33,889 bases of DNA, from positions 1 through 33,889 of the forward strand of contig CAAGHO010000036.1 in assembly GCA_900769695.1 (NCBI GenBank), given 5' to 3'. Under the pieces are notes generated by a model, which saw nothing but the letters and a program-made list of their open reading frames with translations, was not told where the DNA came from and did no database searches. Position numbers and translations under genes: made by a program. Source of the DNA: Bacilli bacterium (GTDB taxonomy: Bacteria; Bacillota_I; Bacilli_A; RF39; UBA660). Positions 1 to 7,284 of the stretch are shown one piece after another; position 1 is the first letter of the stretch; each line of letters begins with the position of its first letter.

Positions 1-48
1 AACTATTTAACACCAATAGAAATGAGACAAAAATTACTAAACAAATAA
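1..48 (+). CDS. 3' end of an IS3-type transposase (partial)
   Basis: The first 16 codons read NYLTPIEMRQKLLNK and then stop at TAA. This resembles the end of the integrase-core subunit (OrfB) of IS3/IS150-type transposases, which commonly finish with a 'Y-L-[TS]-P-[IV]-E-[YF]-R' motif. It is the only plus-strand coding sequence I accept. Nothing more of the element is inside the window, so family and completeness cannot be judged, and I could not define its terminal inverted repeat or a target duplication. It ends next to a frameshifted gene on the other strand. The call rests on a short tail only. Confidence 0.45.
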   Translation, partial: NYLTPIEMRQKLLNK

Positions 49-79
49 AAAATAACTCAATCTTACGACCAAGTTATTT
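45..79 (-). terminator. Rho-independent terminator after the secreted-protein pseudogene
   Basis: Read on the minus strand, the arms AATAACT and AGTTATT enclose a 14-base loop and are followed by a T-rich run. It lies just beyond the stop at 100 and also abuts the transposase end on the other strand. Confidence 0.6.
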
Positions 80-99
80 ATAAAAAATTATGTTTCACA

Positions 100-517
100 T
101 CATTGACTAATATTCAAAAGTCTCGACGAAATTTTGATTGTATCATTTACAGGAACTGAGTATATATCTTGAGAATATCTCCAAAAACTAGACACGTAAA
201 CTGTAGGTACAATTTCTGTATAATTTGACAAATCAATATTATAAGTAAGGCTATAACCATTAGTTGTATCTACAGTTGGAGGTGGAAGATTTAATTTCTT
301 GAAGTTTTTTATCTTGTTTACTTTTTAAAACTTCATTTGCTTTACTACAGGTTCCATCGATTGCTGCTTGAACATCTGTTACTCCTAAATTAGAATTATC
401 TGAGTAACCTATCTTTGCAGCACTAATTGCATAACTTGTCGCTGCATAAGCTCCACTTATCGAAATAATGCATCCAATTGATACTATTGCTAAAACTAAT
501 ACAATCATTTTTTTCAT
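100..517 (-). pseudogene. Secreted protein of the tail-collar-family N-terminal type, frameshifted
   Basis: The start is ATG at 517 after AGGTGGTATCTAAG; a GTG at 529 overlaps the ribosome site. A Sec signal peptide (about 26 residues, ending near AYA-A) is followed by the module YAISAAKIGYSDNSNLG...VQAAIDGTC, shared with the two secreted genes at the right edge. The first frame stops at 260. Directly after the shared module a second frame, one base on, stays open and protein-like (LPPPTVDTTNGYSLTYNIDL...) to a TGA at 100. The A6 run at 305-310 (T6 on the plus strand) is the likely site: five A's would join the frames into a protein of about 138 residues. The C-terminal part is unlike the collar domain of the relatives. 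Upstream is a TATAAT at 550-555 with no good -35 box. It may be a mutation, a phase-variable tract or a sequencing error. Confidence 0.6.
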
Positions 518-570
518 CTTAGATACCACCTATTCTCTTATCTAAAATGATTATAAACCCTCCCAGATAC

Positions 571-600
571 AAAAAAAATCAAGCAAAATTTTGCTTGACT
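571..600 (-). terminator. Terminator of the ftsA-ftsZ operon
   Basis: The minus strand has a perfect palindrome, TCAAGCAAAATTTTGCTTGA (579-598), followed by eight T's, just after the ftsZ stop codon. Confidence 0.85.
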
Positions 601-605
601 TTAGA

Positions 606-1748
606 TTAATAATTTCTATCCTTTAAAAATGGAGGTAAATCGAATTCTGAATCATCAGAAGAAGAATCATCACTAACTGGTGTTAAAACTTCACTTGTTG
701 GTGTTGATTGATATATCATTTCTGGTTCAACTCTCTGAGTTCTTCTTGTTTGTTGAACATTGCTATATACAGGCTGGTTACTTTCTATTTCTCTACCTTT
801 TTTATCAAAACCTGTAGCTATAACGGTAACAATTACCTCATCAGATAAGTTTTCATTAATAACAGAACCAAAGATTGTATTTATATCTGTATTAGCTGCT
901 GCACGTACAACTTCTGCTGCTTGTTCTGCTTCAAATAATGTTAAGTTAACTCCACCTGTAATATTAATAATTGCATCTGTTGCTCCTTCAATTGATGTTT
1001 CAAGAAGTGGTGATGATACTGCTTGTTTAGCAGCTTCTATTGCCCTATCTTCACCCATACCGATACCAATACCAATAATAGCATGTCCACTTTTTTCCAT
1101 TACAGCTTTAACATCTGCAAAGTCTAGGTTAACAAGTCCAACTACAGCAATCAAATCAGAAATTGATTGAACACCACGACGTAATACATTATCAACTTCT
1201 TTAAATGCTTCTAACATTGGAGTAGTCTTATCAATAATTTCTCTTAATCTATCATTTGGAATAACAATTAAAGTATCAACATGTTTCTTTAACTCTTCTA
1301 ATCCTTCTAAAGCATTTTGCATTCTCTTCTTACCTTCGAATGAGAAAGGTTTTGTAACAATTGCTACTGTAAGAGCACCTAGTGCTTGAGCAATCTCTGC
1401 AACTACTGGAGCTGCACCAGTTCCAGTTCCTCCACCCATTCCACAAGTAACAAATACCATATCTGCTCCTGCTAAGGCATCTTCTATTTCCTTCTTAGAT
1501 TCAACTGCTGCTTCTTTACCGATTTCTGGTCTTGCTCCTGCACCTAATCCATCAGTAAGAGATGCTCCTATTTGAATCTTTACATCTGCTTTTGAATTAT
1601 TTAATACCTGTAAATCTGTGTTAGCAGCAATAAATTCTACTCCTTTAACACCAGACTCGACCATTCTATTAACGGCATTTCCACCGCCTCCACCAAGACC
1701 TATAACTTTAATCTTAGCTAACTGATCCATTTCTAATCCGCCTATCAT
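606..1748 (-). CDS. ftsZ: Cell division GTPase FtsZ
   Basis: This is the tubulin-like GTPase that polymerises into the Z ring at mid-cell. The start at 1748 follows AAGGAGGAACAGGT. The N-terminal glycine-rich segment GGGGGNAVNR is at residues 19-28, the tubulin signature GGGTGTG at 105-111, and the T7-loop region (NLDFADV) near 207-213. A variable acidic linker leads to the conserved C-terminal peptide DLPPFLKDRNY, which binds FtsA and other partners. At 380 residues the length is normal. It follows ftsA by 12 bases in one operon and ends at a strong terminator, so no further division gene such as sepF is co-transcribed here. Confidence 0.98.
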   Translation of the reverse strand: MIGGLEMDQLAKIKVIGLGGGGGNAVNRMVESGVKGVEFIAANTDLQVLNNSKADVKIQIGASLTDGLGAGARPEIGKEAAVESKKEIEDALAGADMVFVTCGMGGGTGTGAAPVVAEIAQALGALTVAIVTKPFSFEGKKRMQNALEGLEELKKHVDTLIVIPNDRLREIIDKTTPMLEAFKEVDNVLRRGVQSISDLIAVVGLVNLDFADVKAVMEKSGHAIIGIGIGMGEDRAIEAAKQAVSSPLLETSIEGATDAIINITGGVNLTLFEAEQAAEVVRAAANTDINTIFGSVINENLSDEVIVTVIATGFDKKGREIESNQPVYSNVQQTRRTQRVEPEMIYQSTPTSEVLTPVSDDSSSDDSEFDLPPFLKDRNY

Positions 1749-1760
1749 ACCTGTTCCTCC

Positions 1761-3002
1761 TTAATTTTCAAAAAAACGACCGAATACCTTGTTTATAATA
1801 TTATTGTCATTACTTCCTTTTGTTTCTCTAATTGTTATTAAACTTTCTATATCAGACTCACTTAACATATTAGTTTGTTTACCACGTAATTTAAGTTTAT
1901 TATCAAAATACTTAACAATACCAAAAACACTACTATATTTATTATGTCTAATTCCCATGGTAGTCATATTGCATACTCTTGCTTTTATACCAAGTTCATC
2001 TTCTAATAAATATTGGAATCCTGCAAGTTCTGATACACCACCTGTTACAATTATATAACGTATTTCTCTTTTTGTTAAGTTTTTTAATTCATTTTTTATT
2101 AAATTTAATATTTCTACTAATCTAGCTTCAACTACTTTTGATAGTTCTAATTGATTAATTTCCTTTATCTCTCCAGTATTTAACTTAACATTGTATATTT
2201 CATTAACATCTGCATATCTAGCCGATGAAACCACAAAATTTTCTTTTAGCATTCTAGAATCTTCTTTAGTTGTCTTATATATATAGGATATATCATTATC
2301 TATATTTCTACTTCCGACACTAATAACTTTATTCTTAATCATAATACCCTTATTAAAAACAGAAATTACAGTTTTATCTTCCCCAATATTGATTATTGCC
2401 CCAACTTGTGTATCAATATTATCGTTCTTTATTGCAAAATAATCTCCTGTTGTAGAATAACACACATCTAAAGCATCAATACCGCTTAGTTTTAATACTT
2501 CTAAAATTTTATATACTAAATCTTTAGGAGAAGTTGTCATTAAAACTCTTGTTTCTATTGATTTACCAGCCATACCTTTAGGATCTTTTATATTATCTTT
2601 TTCATCTACTTTAAAACTTATTGGTATTGCTGTAATAAGTTCTTCATCATCATATACATGTCCTATCAAGGCATCTTTCAAAACATTAGAAATATCTTCT
2701 CCTGTTATTTCTTGGTAATCAATAACATCACAACTTCCAACTACAATATCCATCCTACAGTCTATTGGTGGTATACATACTATTGCCTTAGTTATTTTTA
2801 TTTGGAGCATTTCATTTATCTTTTTTAATGCCTTTTTTACAGATGCTATAGCTTGTTTTGTATCAACAATAATTCCCTTTTTGATTCCTTGTGACTTCTC
2901 ACATACCTGGGCAATAACATGAAAATCATTATCTACCTTTTGACAAACTAGTATTTTTATAGTATCAGTACCAAGTTCAACACTAGTATAATAGTCGTTC
3001 AT
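1761..3002 (-). CDS. ftsA: Cell division protein FtsA (Z-ring membrane anchor)
   Basis: This is an actin/Hsp70-fold ATPase that tethers FtsZ to the membrane and recruits later division proteins. The N-terminal ELGTDTIKILV corresponds to the phosphate-1 loop of the family, IINIGEDKTVISV to the second phosphate loop and IIVTGGVSELAGF to the adenosine motif. The last residues, IINKVFGRFFEN, form the expected C-terminal amphipathic membrane helix. At 413 residues it is of usual length. The start at 3002 has GGAG seven bases upstream and its own sigma-A promoter at 3029-3057, so it is transcribed independently of the repeat genes upstream. Confidence 0.96.
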   Translation of the reverse strand: MNDYYTSVELGTDTIKILVCQKVDNDFHVIAQVCEKSQGIKKGIIVDTKQAIASVKKALKKINEMLQIKITKAIVCIPPIDCRMDIVVGSCDVIDYQEITGEDISNVLKDALIGHVYDDEELITAIPISFKVDEKDNIKDPKGMAGKSIETRVLMTTSPKDLVYKILEVLKLSGIDALDVCYSTTGDYFAIKNDNIDTQVGAIINIGEDKTVISVFNKGIMIKNKVISVGSRNIDNDISYIYKTTKEDSRMLKENFVVSSARYADVNEIYNVKLNTGEIKEINQLELSKVVEARLVEILNLIKNELKNLTKREIRYIIVTGGVSELAGFQYLLEDELGIKARVCNMTTMGIRHNKYSSVFGIVKYFDNKLKLRGKQTNMLSESDIESLITIRETKGSNDNNIINKVFGRFFEN

Positions 3003-3028
3003 ATTATCACTCCAATCTTAACAATATT

Positions 3029-3057
3029 ATTATACTATAAATTAATTTTTAGAACAA
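3029..3057 (-). promoter_or_regulatory. Sigma-A promoter of ftsA-ftsZ
   Basis: On the minus strand, TTGTTC (3057-3052), a 17-base spacer and a perfect TATAAT (3034-3029) lie just upstream of the ftsA ribosome site. Confidence 0.75.
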
Positions 3058-3145
3058 GATTAATTTAAATAAACAAGGAAATGTAATAAGTTTCATTTTG
3101 GTGTTCGTTGATGATTTTTAGAGAAAATATACTTTCCTTATATAT

Positions 3146-3176
3146 GAAAAAAGATACTTAAGAAGTATCTTTTTTA
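3146..3176 (-). terminator. Terminator after the first repeat-protein gene
   Basis: On the minus strand an inverted repeat built on AAGATACTT/AAGTATCTT is followed by a T run, immediately after the stop codon at 3179. Its 3' arm is nearly the same as that of four other terminators between 4.2 and 9.2 kb. Confidence 0.85.
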
Positions 3177-3178
3177 TA

Positions 3179-4192
3179 TTATTTTTTAATTTTTTGAACG
3201 CCAGAAGTCTCAAATCCACCTTTTTGTCCAGAGTCCGCATTTTCTAAATCAGATACTGAATTTAATATACCTAATATATCAGTGATAGATAGTCTTTTAA
3301 AATTCATTTTTAAGTTGCATCCTGTGAACTTTGTTCCTGTCGTTTTAACTTTATCAAGTGGTCCATTTATTCTTACTTCTACATCACACAAGTTAGTCTT
3401 ACGTAAATCTCTATCAAATATTGTTAGTGGATCTATTTTTGCTCCCTTGCTTCCTGTGAAATCTGTATCTCTTATATCAACTCCAGCAAATGATCCTACT
3501 ATTTTTGTATCACATAGCTTTGCAGATACCATACTAAATACTGTTTGGGGATTTATCTTTGCTCCCTTACTCCCCGTGAAATCAGTACGAGATATATAAG
3601 CCCCATCAAATGAACCTGTTATTTCTGTATCACATAAAATTGTTCCATATAAACTTTTATCCTTAATTATTTGTGGATCTATCTTTGCTCCCTTGCTTCC
3701 TGTGAAATCTGTATTTCTTATATCAACTCCAGCAAATGAACCTATTATTTCTGTATCACATAGTTTTATTCCAACTAAATCTTTTCTGCCAAGTGTTTGG
3801 GGATTTATTTTTGCCCCTTTACTTCCTGTAAAATCTGTATAATGGTATACAATAACATCATCGAATGAGCCTTCTATTTCTGTATCACATAATTTTGTAT
3901 TATAGAAGAATTTATTCAAAATTGTTTGGGGATTTATTTTTACTCCTTTACTTCCCGTGAAATCTGTACTAGTTATATCAACATTATCAAATGAAATACC
4001 AGTGAAGTCAAATTTATTTAAGACATTTTTAAAACAATATGCAATACGTTTTTCTCCATCTTTTTCCTTATCAAAAAGAATGGGTTCTACTAATTCTTTG
4101 TCTGCATTAAATTTAATACGTTCAATGTCAGATAGTGCTAGTCTGTATAACAATTCTCTAATATATAATATAGTATTTCTATCTAATTCCAT
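3179..4192 (-). CDS. 42-residue-repeat protein, pentapeptide-repeat-like (copy 1)
   Basis: Function unknown. The best start is ATG at 4192, with AAGGAG nine bases upstream; the in-frame TTG at 4231 overlaps the promoter. A 75-residue N-terminal head (ELLYRLALSDIERIKF, EPILFDKEKDGEKRIA) precedes five repeats of 40-44 residues whose consensus is TDFTGSKGAKI-[DN]-PQT...L...KLCDTEI-GSF-GV-I. The spacing of small and hydrophobic residues suggests a beta-solenoid related to pentapeptide-repeat proteins. The tail ends in VQKIKK. There is no signal peptide or membrane segment, so it is probably cytoplasmic. Head, repeats and tail all match the next gene, showing tandem duplication. The two genes form self-contained units inserted in the division cluster. 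Some pentapeptide-repeat proteins mimic DNA and bind gyrase; nothing here proves that role. Confidence 0.8.
   Translation of the reverse strand: MELDRNTILYIRELLYRLALSDIERIKFNADKELVEPILFDKEKDGEKRIAYCFKNVLNKFDFTGISFDNVDITSTDFTGSKGVKINPQTILNKFFYNTKLCDTEIEGSFDDVIVYHYTDFTGSKGAKINPQTLGRKDLVGIKLCDTEIIGSFAGVDIRNTDFTGSKGAKIDPQIIKDKSLYGTILCDTEITGSFDGAYISRTDFTGSKGAKINPQTVFSMVSAKLCDTKIVGSFAGVDIRDTDFTGSKGAKIDPLTIFDRDLRKTNLCDVEVRINGPLDKVKTTGTKFTGCNLKMNFKRLSITDILGILNSVSDLENADSGQKGGFETSGVQKIKK
3335..3967 (-). repeat. Five tandem ~126-bp coding repeats (copy 1)
   Basis: Five units of 129, 126, 126, 120 and 132 bases each encode TDFTGSKG[AV]KI... The length changes are multiples of three and keep the frame. 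The units are more diverged from one another than those in the neighbouring gene. Confidence 0.85.
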
Positions 4193-4222
4193 ATACTTTA
4201 TCTCCTTTTTAATTTTTGCATT

Positions 4223-4251
4223 ATTATACAATCTCTAATTACAAAAGTCAA
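4223..4251 (-). promoter_or_regulatory. Sigma-A promoter of repeat gene copy 1
   Basis: On the minus strand, TTGACT (4251-4246), a 17-base spacer and TATAAT (4228-4223) lie shortly before the ATG at 4192. This is close to consensus and predicts strong expression. Confidence 0.8.
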
Positions 4252-4273
4252 GGGGATGATAGTAAATCAAACT

Positions 4274-4301
4274 AAAAAGAAGATACCTGAATAGGATCTT
4301 C
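4274..4301 (-). terminator. Terminator after repeat gene copy 2
   Basis: On the minus strand, GAAGATCC-TATTCA-GGTATCTTC is followed by five T's, just past the stop codon at 4308. Confidence 0.8.
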
Positions 4302-4307
4302 ATTATA

Positions 4308-5582
4308 TTATTTTTTGATTTTTTGAACAGCAGAATTATCTTTTGATTGATGTTCTACCTCTTCTACTTTTGCCAAACTATTTAGTATGTTATCAATAAC
4401 TGACTTCACTTCCATATTATATATTTGCGCATCATAAATGTTTGTATTACTAGTATTGATTCCATCAAATGAACCTTCTATTTTTACATCGCGTAAAGTT
4501 GTTCCGTCCAAATTTCTGTTTTTAACAGTTTGGGGATCTAGTTTGGCTCCTTTACTTCCTGTAAAATCAGTACCAGTTATATCAACTCCAGCAAATGAGC
4601 CTATTATTTCTGTATCACATAATTCTGTTCCACATAACCTTTTACTTTTAACAGTTTGGGGATTTATTTTGGCTCCCCTGCTTCCTGTAAAATCAGTAGT
4701 TCTTATATCAACCCCATCAAATGGACCTATTATTTCAACACCATTTAATTTTGCGGTTTGTAAATCTTTATTCCATACAGTTTGAGGATTTACTTTGGCT
4801 CCCTTACTTCCTGTGAAGTCGGCACAATGTACACGAACTCCATCAAATGTTCCTATTATTTCAACATCACTTAGTTTTGTTCTACTTAAAACCTTGTCTT
4901 TAATTGTTTGGGGAGATATTTTTGCTCCTTTGCTTCCCGTAAAATCAGTACCACATATATCAACCCCATCAAATGGACCTATTATTTCAACATCACTTAG
5001 TTTTGTGCTAATTAAAGCCTTGTCTTTAATTGTTTGGGGATCTATTTTGGCTCCTTTACTCCCTGTAAAGTCTGTTCTATATATACAAACACCATCAAAT
5101 GGACCTATTATTTCAACATCACTTAGTTTTGTTTCAACTAAAGTCTTGTTTTTAATTGTTTGGGGATTTATTTTGGCTCCCCTGCTTCCTGTGAAATCAG
5201 TAGTTCTTATATCAACCCCATCAAATGGACCTATTATTTCAACACCACTTAGTTTTGTTCCAAATAAAACCTTGTTTTTAATTGTTTGGGGATTTATTTT
5301 GACTCCTTTACTTCCTGTAAAATCTATGGAACCGACATAAACTCCATCAAATGAGACATCTGTTAAATCAATCTTATATATTATTTTATCAAATGGATGC
5401 TCGAATTCTTCATCAAATCTATGTGCGAACTTTTTTCCACCATTTTCTTGCTTATCAAAAAGAATAGCCTCTAATAATTCCTTTTCGATATCTAACTTAA
5501 TTGGTTCTTTAATTTTAGAACCGAGTTTAAGTAATCTTTCATATAATACTTTTCTCACCATTAATAATCCAAGTTTATTCAT
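4308..5582 (-). CDS. 42-residue-repeat protein, pentapeptide-repeat-like (copy 2)
   Basis: A paralogue of the preceding gene with unknown function. The head (about 85 residues, including IEKELLEAILFDKQENGGKK) matches copy 1. It is followed by exactly seven repeats of 42 residues (consensus TDFTGSKGAKINPQTIKNK.L..TKLSDVEIIGPFDGVDI.) and an end reading AVQKIKK. All seven units are precisely 126 bases, and several are almost identical over long stretches, which points to recent unequal crossing-over or gene conversion. The start is uncertain: ATG at 5582 is preferred, GTG at 5594 and ATG at 5561 are alternatives, and none has a strong ribosome site. The gene has its own promoter and terminator. 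No signal peptide or membrane segment is seen. A right-handed beta-helix fold is my inference. Confidence 0.8.
   Translation of the reverse strand: MNKLGLLMVRKVLYERLLKLGSKIKEPIKLDIEKELLEAILFDKQENGGKKFAHRFDEEFEHPFDKIIYKIDLTDVSFDGVYVGSIDFTGSKGVKINPQTIKNKVLFGTKLSGVEIIGPFDGVDIRTTDFTGSRGAKINPQTIKNKTLVETKLSDVEIIGPFDGVCIYRTDFTGSKGAKIDPQTIKDKALISTKLSDVEIIGPFDGVDICGTDFTGSKGAKISPQTIKDKVLSRTKLSDVEIIGTFDGVRVHCADFTGSKGAKVNPQTVWNKDLQTAKLNGVEIIGPFDGVDIRTTDFTGSRGAKINPQTVKSKRLCGTELCDTEIIGSFAGVDITGTDFTGSKGAKLDPQTVKNRNLDGTTLRDVKIEGSFDGINTSNTNIYDAQIYNMEVKSVIDNILNSLAKVEEVEHQSKDNSAVQKIKK
4446..5327 (-). repeat. Seven tandem 126-bp coding repeats (copy 2)
   Basis: There are seven units of exactly 126 bases, 882 in total, visible on the plus strand as recurring 'tttggggatttattttggctcc'-like blocks. 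A change in unit number would keep the reading frame, so length variation between strains is plausible. Confidence 0.9.
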
Positions 5583-5617
5583 GCAGTTCACCACTTTCTA
5601 AATCAAATTTTTTAATT

Positions 5618-5646
5618 ATTATACACAACTTTATTATATAAAGCAA
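5618..5646 (-). promoter_or_regulatory. Sigma-A promoter of repeat gene copy 2
   Basis: On the minus strand, TTGCTT (5646-5641), a 17-base spacer and TATAAT (5623-5618), directly after the divIB terminator. Confidence 0.75.
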
Positions 5647-5655
5647 TAAAGAAAT

Positions 5656-5684
5656 AAAAAAGATACTGCAAGCAATATCTTCTT
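5656..5684 (-). terminator. Terminator of the murG-murB-divIB operon
   Basis: On the minus strand, AAGATATTGC-TT-GCAGTATCTT is followed by T's and overlaps the divIB stop codon. Confidence 0.85.
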
Positions 5685-6373
5685 TACTCTTTTATTTGAA
5701 AATGATTACCACTATCTAGATATAATACACCTTTTTTACCATCTAATTGAGTCAATACTTTATTATAATAGTTTAACATTCTAAATTTAGTTAAAGTTAA
5801 ATATACACTATTATCATCATCCATGTATAGCAAAAATCTATCCTTATCAAATTCATTAGGCATATATGTTATTTCAGATACCTTTCCTAAAATATCTTTA
5901 TCTATCTTTTTTAGACCATTTATAAGCATATCATATTTAGTATCAGGTACATAATTCATAAGTCTTGGAATTCTAAATAGAGTAATTTCTTCTTCTTCTT
6001 TTATACTTGCTTTATCCTCAAATACTATGGTGTGATTGGTTTCATAAACAAATAAAGGAACATTTTCTTTTATACTAATTTCTAAAACATTATAAAATTT
6101 CTTTTTTACTATTGCTTTTTTTATATATGGACTTTTTTCTAATTTTTCCTTAATTAAATTACTTCTAGTTAGAAAAAATGATGGGTAATCTTTTATTTCT
6201 GCAAGTTCTATAATATAATCATCATTTAAATAATTTGTATTATCAATAATAATATTTTTTATTTTTGTATGTAAAATTAAGTATACTAATAAAGCAAAAA
6301 AAGCTAGTATCAAAAGACCTAGGAATAATCTGAATACTCTCAATTTTTTTCTTTTTACTAGTTTCTTTGCCAT
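5684..6373 (-). CDS. divIB: Cell division protein DivIB/FtsQ
   Basis: A single-pass division protein that links FtsL and DivIC/FtsB to the septal wall synthase. The basic N-terminus MAKKLVKRKKLR is followed by one membrane helix (about residues 11-36). A POTRA-type domain follows (IKNIIIDNTNYLNDDYII... to about residue 105), then a beta domain. ATG at 6373 is preferred because GGGAG lies eight bases before it; the in-frame TTG at 6388 overlaps that site. It overlaps no gene but starts five bases after murB ends and is last in the murG-murB-divIB operon. In Bacillus ftsA follows directly or nearly so; here two repeat genes intervene. Confidence 0.9.
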   Translation of the reverse strand: MAKKLVKRKKLRVFRLFLGLLILAFFALLVYLILHTKIKNIIIDNTNYLNDDYIIELAEIKDYPSFFLTRSNLIKEKLEKSPYIKKAIVKKKFYNVLEISIKENVPLFVYETNHTIVFEDKASIKEEEEITLFRIPRLMNYVPDTKYDMLINGLKKIDKDILGKVSEITYMPNEFDKDRFLLYMDDDNSVYLTLTKFRMLNYYNKVLTQLDGKKGVLYLDSGNHFQIKE

Positions 6374-6378
6374 ATAGC

Positions 6379-7284
6379 CTACTCCCAATTTACAAATTCT
6401 TGTTCTACTTTTAAATCAACATTATATTCTTTTTTTACTTTTTCTTGTGCTAAAGAAATCAAATTTCTTACATCAACAGCTTTAGCATTATCTATATTAA
6501 TAACAAAGTTAGCATGTTTATCACTTATCATAGCCCCACCTAATTTATATCCCTTAAGACCACATTTTTCAATTAGTTCTCCTGCAAACATACCAGTTGG
6601 ATTTCTAAATACACTTCCTGCACTTGGATAATTAAGTGGTTGAGATTCTACTCTTCTTTTTAAACGACTTTTCATAACATCTTCTATTACGTCTTTCTTA
6701 CCTTTTTCTAGACGAATGATTACTTCTAAGCAAACATAATCTGGATGTTTTTGAAGAAAAGATGTACGATAATGAAAATTCATTTCTTTATTTTCAAGTT
6801 CAACAACTTTAAAGTCTTTGGTTAATACTTTAACAGATTGAACAACGTAACCCATATCACTTTTATAAGCACCAGCATTCATAAATACTGCTCCACCAAC
6901 AGTTCCAGGAATACCCGCTGCAAACTCTAATCCTGTTAATGAATTTTTTAAAGCAATACGTGAAAGTTTCATTAAAGAATAGCCTGCTCCAACTTTAATT
7001 TTATTATCAAATATTTCTATATTATCAAATTCTGTTAACTTAATGAGAATTCCTTCAAAATCTTTATCACTGAAAATTAAATTAGAACCATTTCCGATAA
7101 TTTTATATTTTATATTTCTAAATTTAATAAATTTCATTAATTGAACTAGTTTTTCAATACTTTTTGGATAAACAACGCAAGCAGCATTTCCCCCAATTTT
7201 ATAAGTTGTGTATTTTTTGATGGAAGTATTTAATTCTAACTTTCCAATATTAAGTTGTTTTAAATCTGTTATCCATTCTTTCAT
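6379..7284 (-). CDS. murB: UDP-N-acetylenolpyruvoylglucosamine reductase MurB
   Basis: An FAD enzyme that reduces UDP-GlcNAc-enolpyruvate to UDP-MurNAc with NADPH, the second step of peptidoglycan precursor synthesis, in the cytoplasm. FAD-binding motifs are YTTYKIGGNA (about residues 25-34), GNGSNLI (63-69) and GLEFAAGIPGTVGGAVFMNAG (starting near residue 117). The catalytic serine lies in SAGSVFRNP (about 222-230), and the C-terminal HANFVIN segment (about 258-264) is typical. The length of 301 residues is normal. Its start overlaps the end of murG by four bases (ATGA), which suggests translational coupling. Confidence 0.97.
   Translation of the reverse strand: MKEWITDLKQLNIGKLELNTSIKKYTTYKIGGNAACVVYPKSIEKLVQLMKFIKFRNIKYKIIGNGSNLIFSDKDFEGILIKLTEFDNIEIFDNKIKVGAGYSLMKLSRIALKNSLTGLEFAAGIPGTVGGAVFMNAGAYKSDMGYVVQSVKVLTKDFKVVELENKEMNFHYRTSFLQKHPDYVCLEVIIRLEKGKKDVIEDVMKSRLKRRVESQPLNYPSAGSVFRNPTGMFAGELIEKCGLKGYKLGGAMISDKHANFVINIDNAKAVDVRNLISLAQEKVKKEYNVDLKVEQEFVNWE

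Noticed and set aside
305..311. A-AAA-AAC slippery heptamer as a programmed -1 frameshift site
   Set aside because: The heptamer is out of register with the upstream frame, and the continuation is in the +1 frame, so a -1 shift would not join them.
760..1170. Plus-strand open frame inside ftsZ, and similar plus-strand frames inside pheT, murG, the ligase gene and the repeat genes
   Set aside because: They lie opposite well-recognised genes, have no ribosome sites and give protein-unlike or mirrored repeat translations.
3335..5327. Regular direct repeats that might suggest a CRISPR array
   Set aside because: The units are 126 bases, lie in frame in coding sequence and have no short repeat with unique spacers; no cas genes are present.
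3179..5582. Calling the repeat genes Qnr-like gyrase protectors
   Set aside because: The repeat is 42 residues with only partial pentapeptide character, and no Qnr-specific loops or motifs can be seen.
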